Origin: Nitrosomonadales bacterium
GTDB taxonomy: Bacteria > Pseudomonadota > Gammaproteobacteria > Burkholderiales > Gallionellaceae
Assembly (NCBI GenBank): GCA_003235435.1
Contig: QJWF01000036.1
Location: 1 to 5,607, forward strand
Length of the DNA stretch: 5,607 nucleotides
Direction of reading: 5' to 3'
Shown: piece after piece, positions 5,035-5,607 of the stretch
Numbering within the stretch: the first letter of the stretch is position 1
Layout of the letters: each line of letters opens with the position of its first letter
Program-made: the position numbers and the translations under genes
Notes under the pieces: model-generated
What the model saw: the letters and a program-made list of their open reading frames with translations, nothing else
Database searches by the model: none
Told to the model about the DNA's origin: nothing

Positions 5035-5454
5035 ATGTATACACCCATCAAGATTCCTTTTGGCGCGAAGATGCTTTTCAACACCGTGAAACTCAAACCC
5101 GGTGTGGAGATGGAAGATGTCGAACTGGCCTTGGGCGAGATGTGCAATGTTGTGAAGGATCATTACGGCGACGAAAAGGGCGGCTTCATCGCCGGGCAGG
5201 TGTACCAGTTTTCGGGTTTCGTTTCCGACGAGGGTTCGTTGAGCGATTCGAAGAAGGCGGACAACCATGTTGCGATCGTCACTTTCTGGCGTTCGTTTGA
5301 ACAGCATGAGAAATCCCATGCCGACAAGACATTCAAGGACAAGTTCGAGGCCCTTGGCAAGCTATGCACTGACAGCAAGGAACTGGGGTATGAAATGCTC
5401 TGGCAGGGCGAGCCGGAAAAAATGCAAGCCACTGCGGTCGAACAAGAGGGATAG
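5035..5454 (+). CDS. Single-domain sulfur oxygenase reductase (SOR)-like alpha/beta-barrel protein, 139 aa
   Basis: Predicted soluble ferredoxin-like (dimeric alpha/beta-barrel) protein without a signal peptide or membrane segment. The block AIVTFWRSFEQHEKSH (80-95) matches the iron-site segment of Acidianus ambivalens SOR (QYTFWKDWKDHEEMH) as I recall it. H91 and H95 correspond to SOR iron ligands H86 and H90. C37 (LGEMCNVV) lies 54 residues before H91; SOR C31, the catalytic cysteine, lies 55 before H86. C111 (GKLC) fits SOR C101, and E126 after MLWQG fits ligand E114 after MIWGP, with small gaps in between. SOR is about 310 residues with two such domains and disproportionates sulfur with oxygen; this protein has only one. 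It may be an ancestral or minimal relative, or a monooxygenase-type barrel with another role. AAGGAGG at 5022-5028 fixes the start. It appears to be a single-gene unit, with a gap of 351 bases upstream. Confidence 0.7.
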   Translation: MYTPIKIPFGAKMLFNTVKLKPGVEMEDVELALGEMCNVVKDHYGDEKGGFIAGQVYQFSGFVSDEGSLSDSKKADNHVAIVTFWRSFEQHEKSHADKTFKDKFEALGKLCTDSKELGYEMLWQGEPEKMQATAVEQEG

Positions 5455-5462
5455 AACAAGAC

Positions 5463-5491
5463 AAAAAGTACCGGAGCCGAATTGTTTTGTT
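5463..5491. repeat. Truncated copy of the 70-bp repeat (left arm only)
   Basis: ACCGGAGCCGAATTGTTTT at 5470-5488 matches copy 3 (3775-3793) at 17 of 19 positions, and AAAGT just before it matches AAAGGT of copy 1 with one base missing. The expected right arm (GACTCCGGnACCTT) is absent over the next 100 bases, so this is a broken copy. It begins eight bases after the SOR-like stop codon. Confidence 0.55.
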
Positions 5492-5512
5492 CGAAATGAT
5501 ATCGGGGCGGAG

Positions 5513-5548
5513 CCCAATGCCTATTATCTGAAGCCGCAAGGCAATGGG
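5513..5548. other. Weak hairpin after the last gene
   Basis: CCCAATGCC (5513-5521) pairs with GGCAATGGG (5540-5548) with one mismatch around an 18-base loop. No T-run follows, so it is not a standard intrinsic terminator. The final bases to 5607 show no coding sequence I can support. Confidence 0.2.
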
Positions 5549-5607
5549 TCAGTCTAACATTGAATAATTTTAATGTCGCTTGCCTACCGTCAGCGAATGC
5601 CCGTTGT

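Overview
The window reads as accessory or lightly conserved chromosome of a Gram-negative bacterium, probably a betaproteobacterium; Nitrosomonadales/Gallionellaceae-like organisms are my best guess. That placement is inference from gene style, moderately high GC in the genes, strong Shine-Dalgarno sites and the type of intergenic repeats. Five complete protein genes lie on the + strand and none is convincingly present on the - strand. The long open frames opposite them are shadows of GC-rich coding sequence.

Layout. Bases 1-189 hold a possible gene tail, a weak promoter and a broken repeat arm. Bases 190-798 encode a short six-helix cation-diffusion-facilitator-like protein. Bases 799-1051 hold a 128-bp inverted-repeat element followed at once by a good sigma70-type promoter. 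Bases 1052-2524 encode a membrane protein with an Lnt/nitrilase domain (apolipoprotein N-acyltransferase-like). Bases 2525-2920 are a repeat cluster. Bases 2921-3751 encode an exported protein made of two cupredoxin-like repeats. Another repeat fills most of 3752-3885. Bases 3886-4683 encode a class I SAM-dependent methyltransferase. Bases 4684-5034 are a gene-free spacer with three short palindromes. Bases 5035-5454 encode a 139-residue alpha/beta-barrel-type protein that resembles the N-terminal half of sulfur oxygenase reductase (SOR). A truncated repeat copy follows.

Two observations stand out. First, the 139-residue protein carries the SOR signature in one small domain: a cysteine about 54 residues before an HxxxH motif inside a TFWxxxxxHExxH block, a later cysteine and a C-terminal glutamate. 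Second, the intergenic spaces are dominated by related inverted repeats of about 70 bp (arms like AAGGnnCCGGAGTC ... GACTCCGGnACCTT), three complete and others broken. They look like REP/REPIN-type elements of the kind moved in trans by REP-associated tyrosine transposases; no intact transposase lies in the window.

I see no strong evidence that the five genes form one pathway. Themes that could connect some of them are metal handling in the envelope (CDF-like transporter, cupredoxin protein) and sulfur or redox chemistry (SOR-like protein). Each gene has its own strong ribosome-binding site, and gaps of 134-396 bases separate them, so this is more likely a set of separate short transcription units than one operon.
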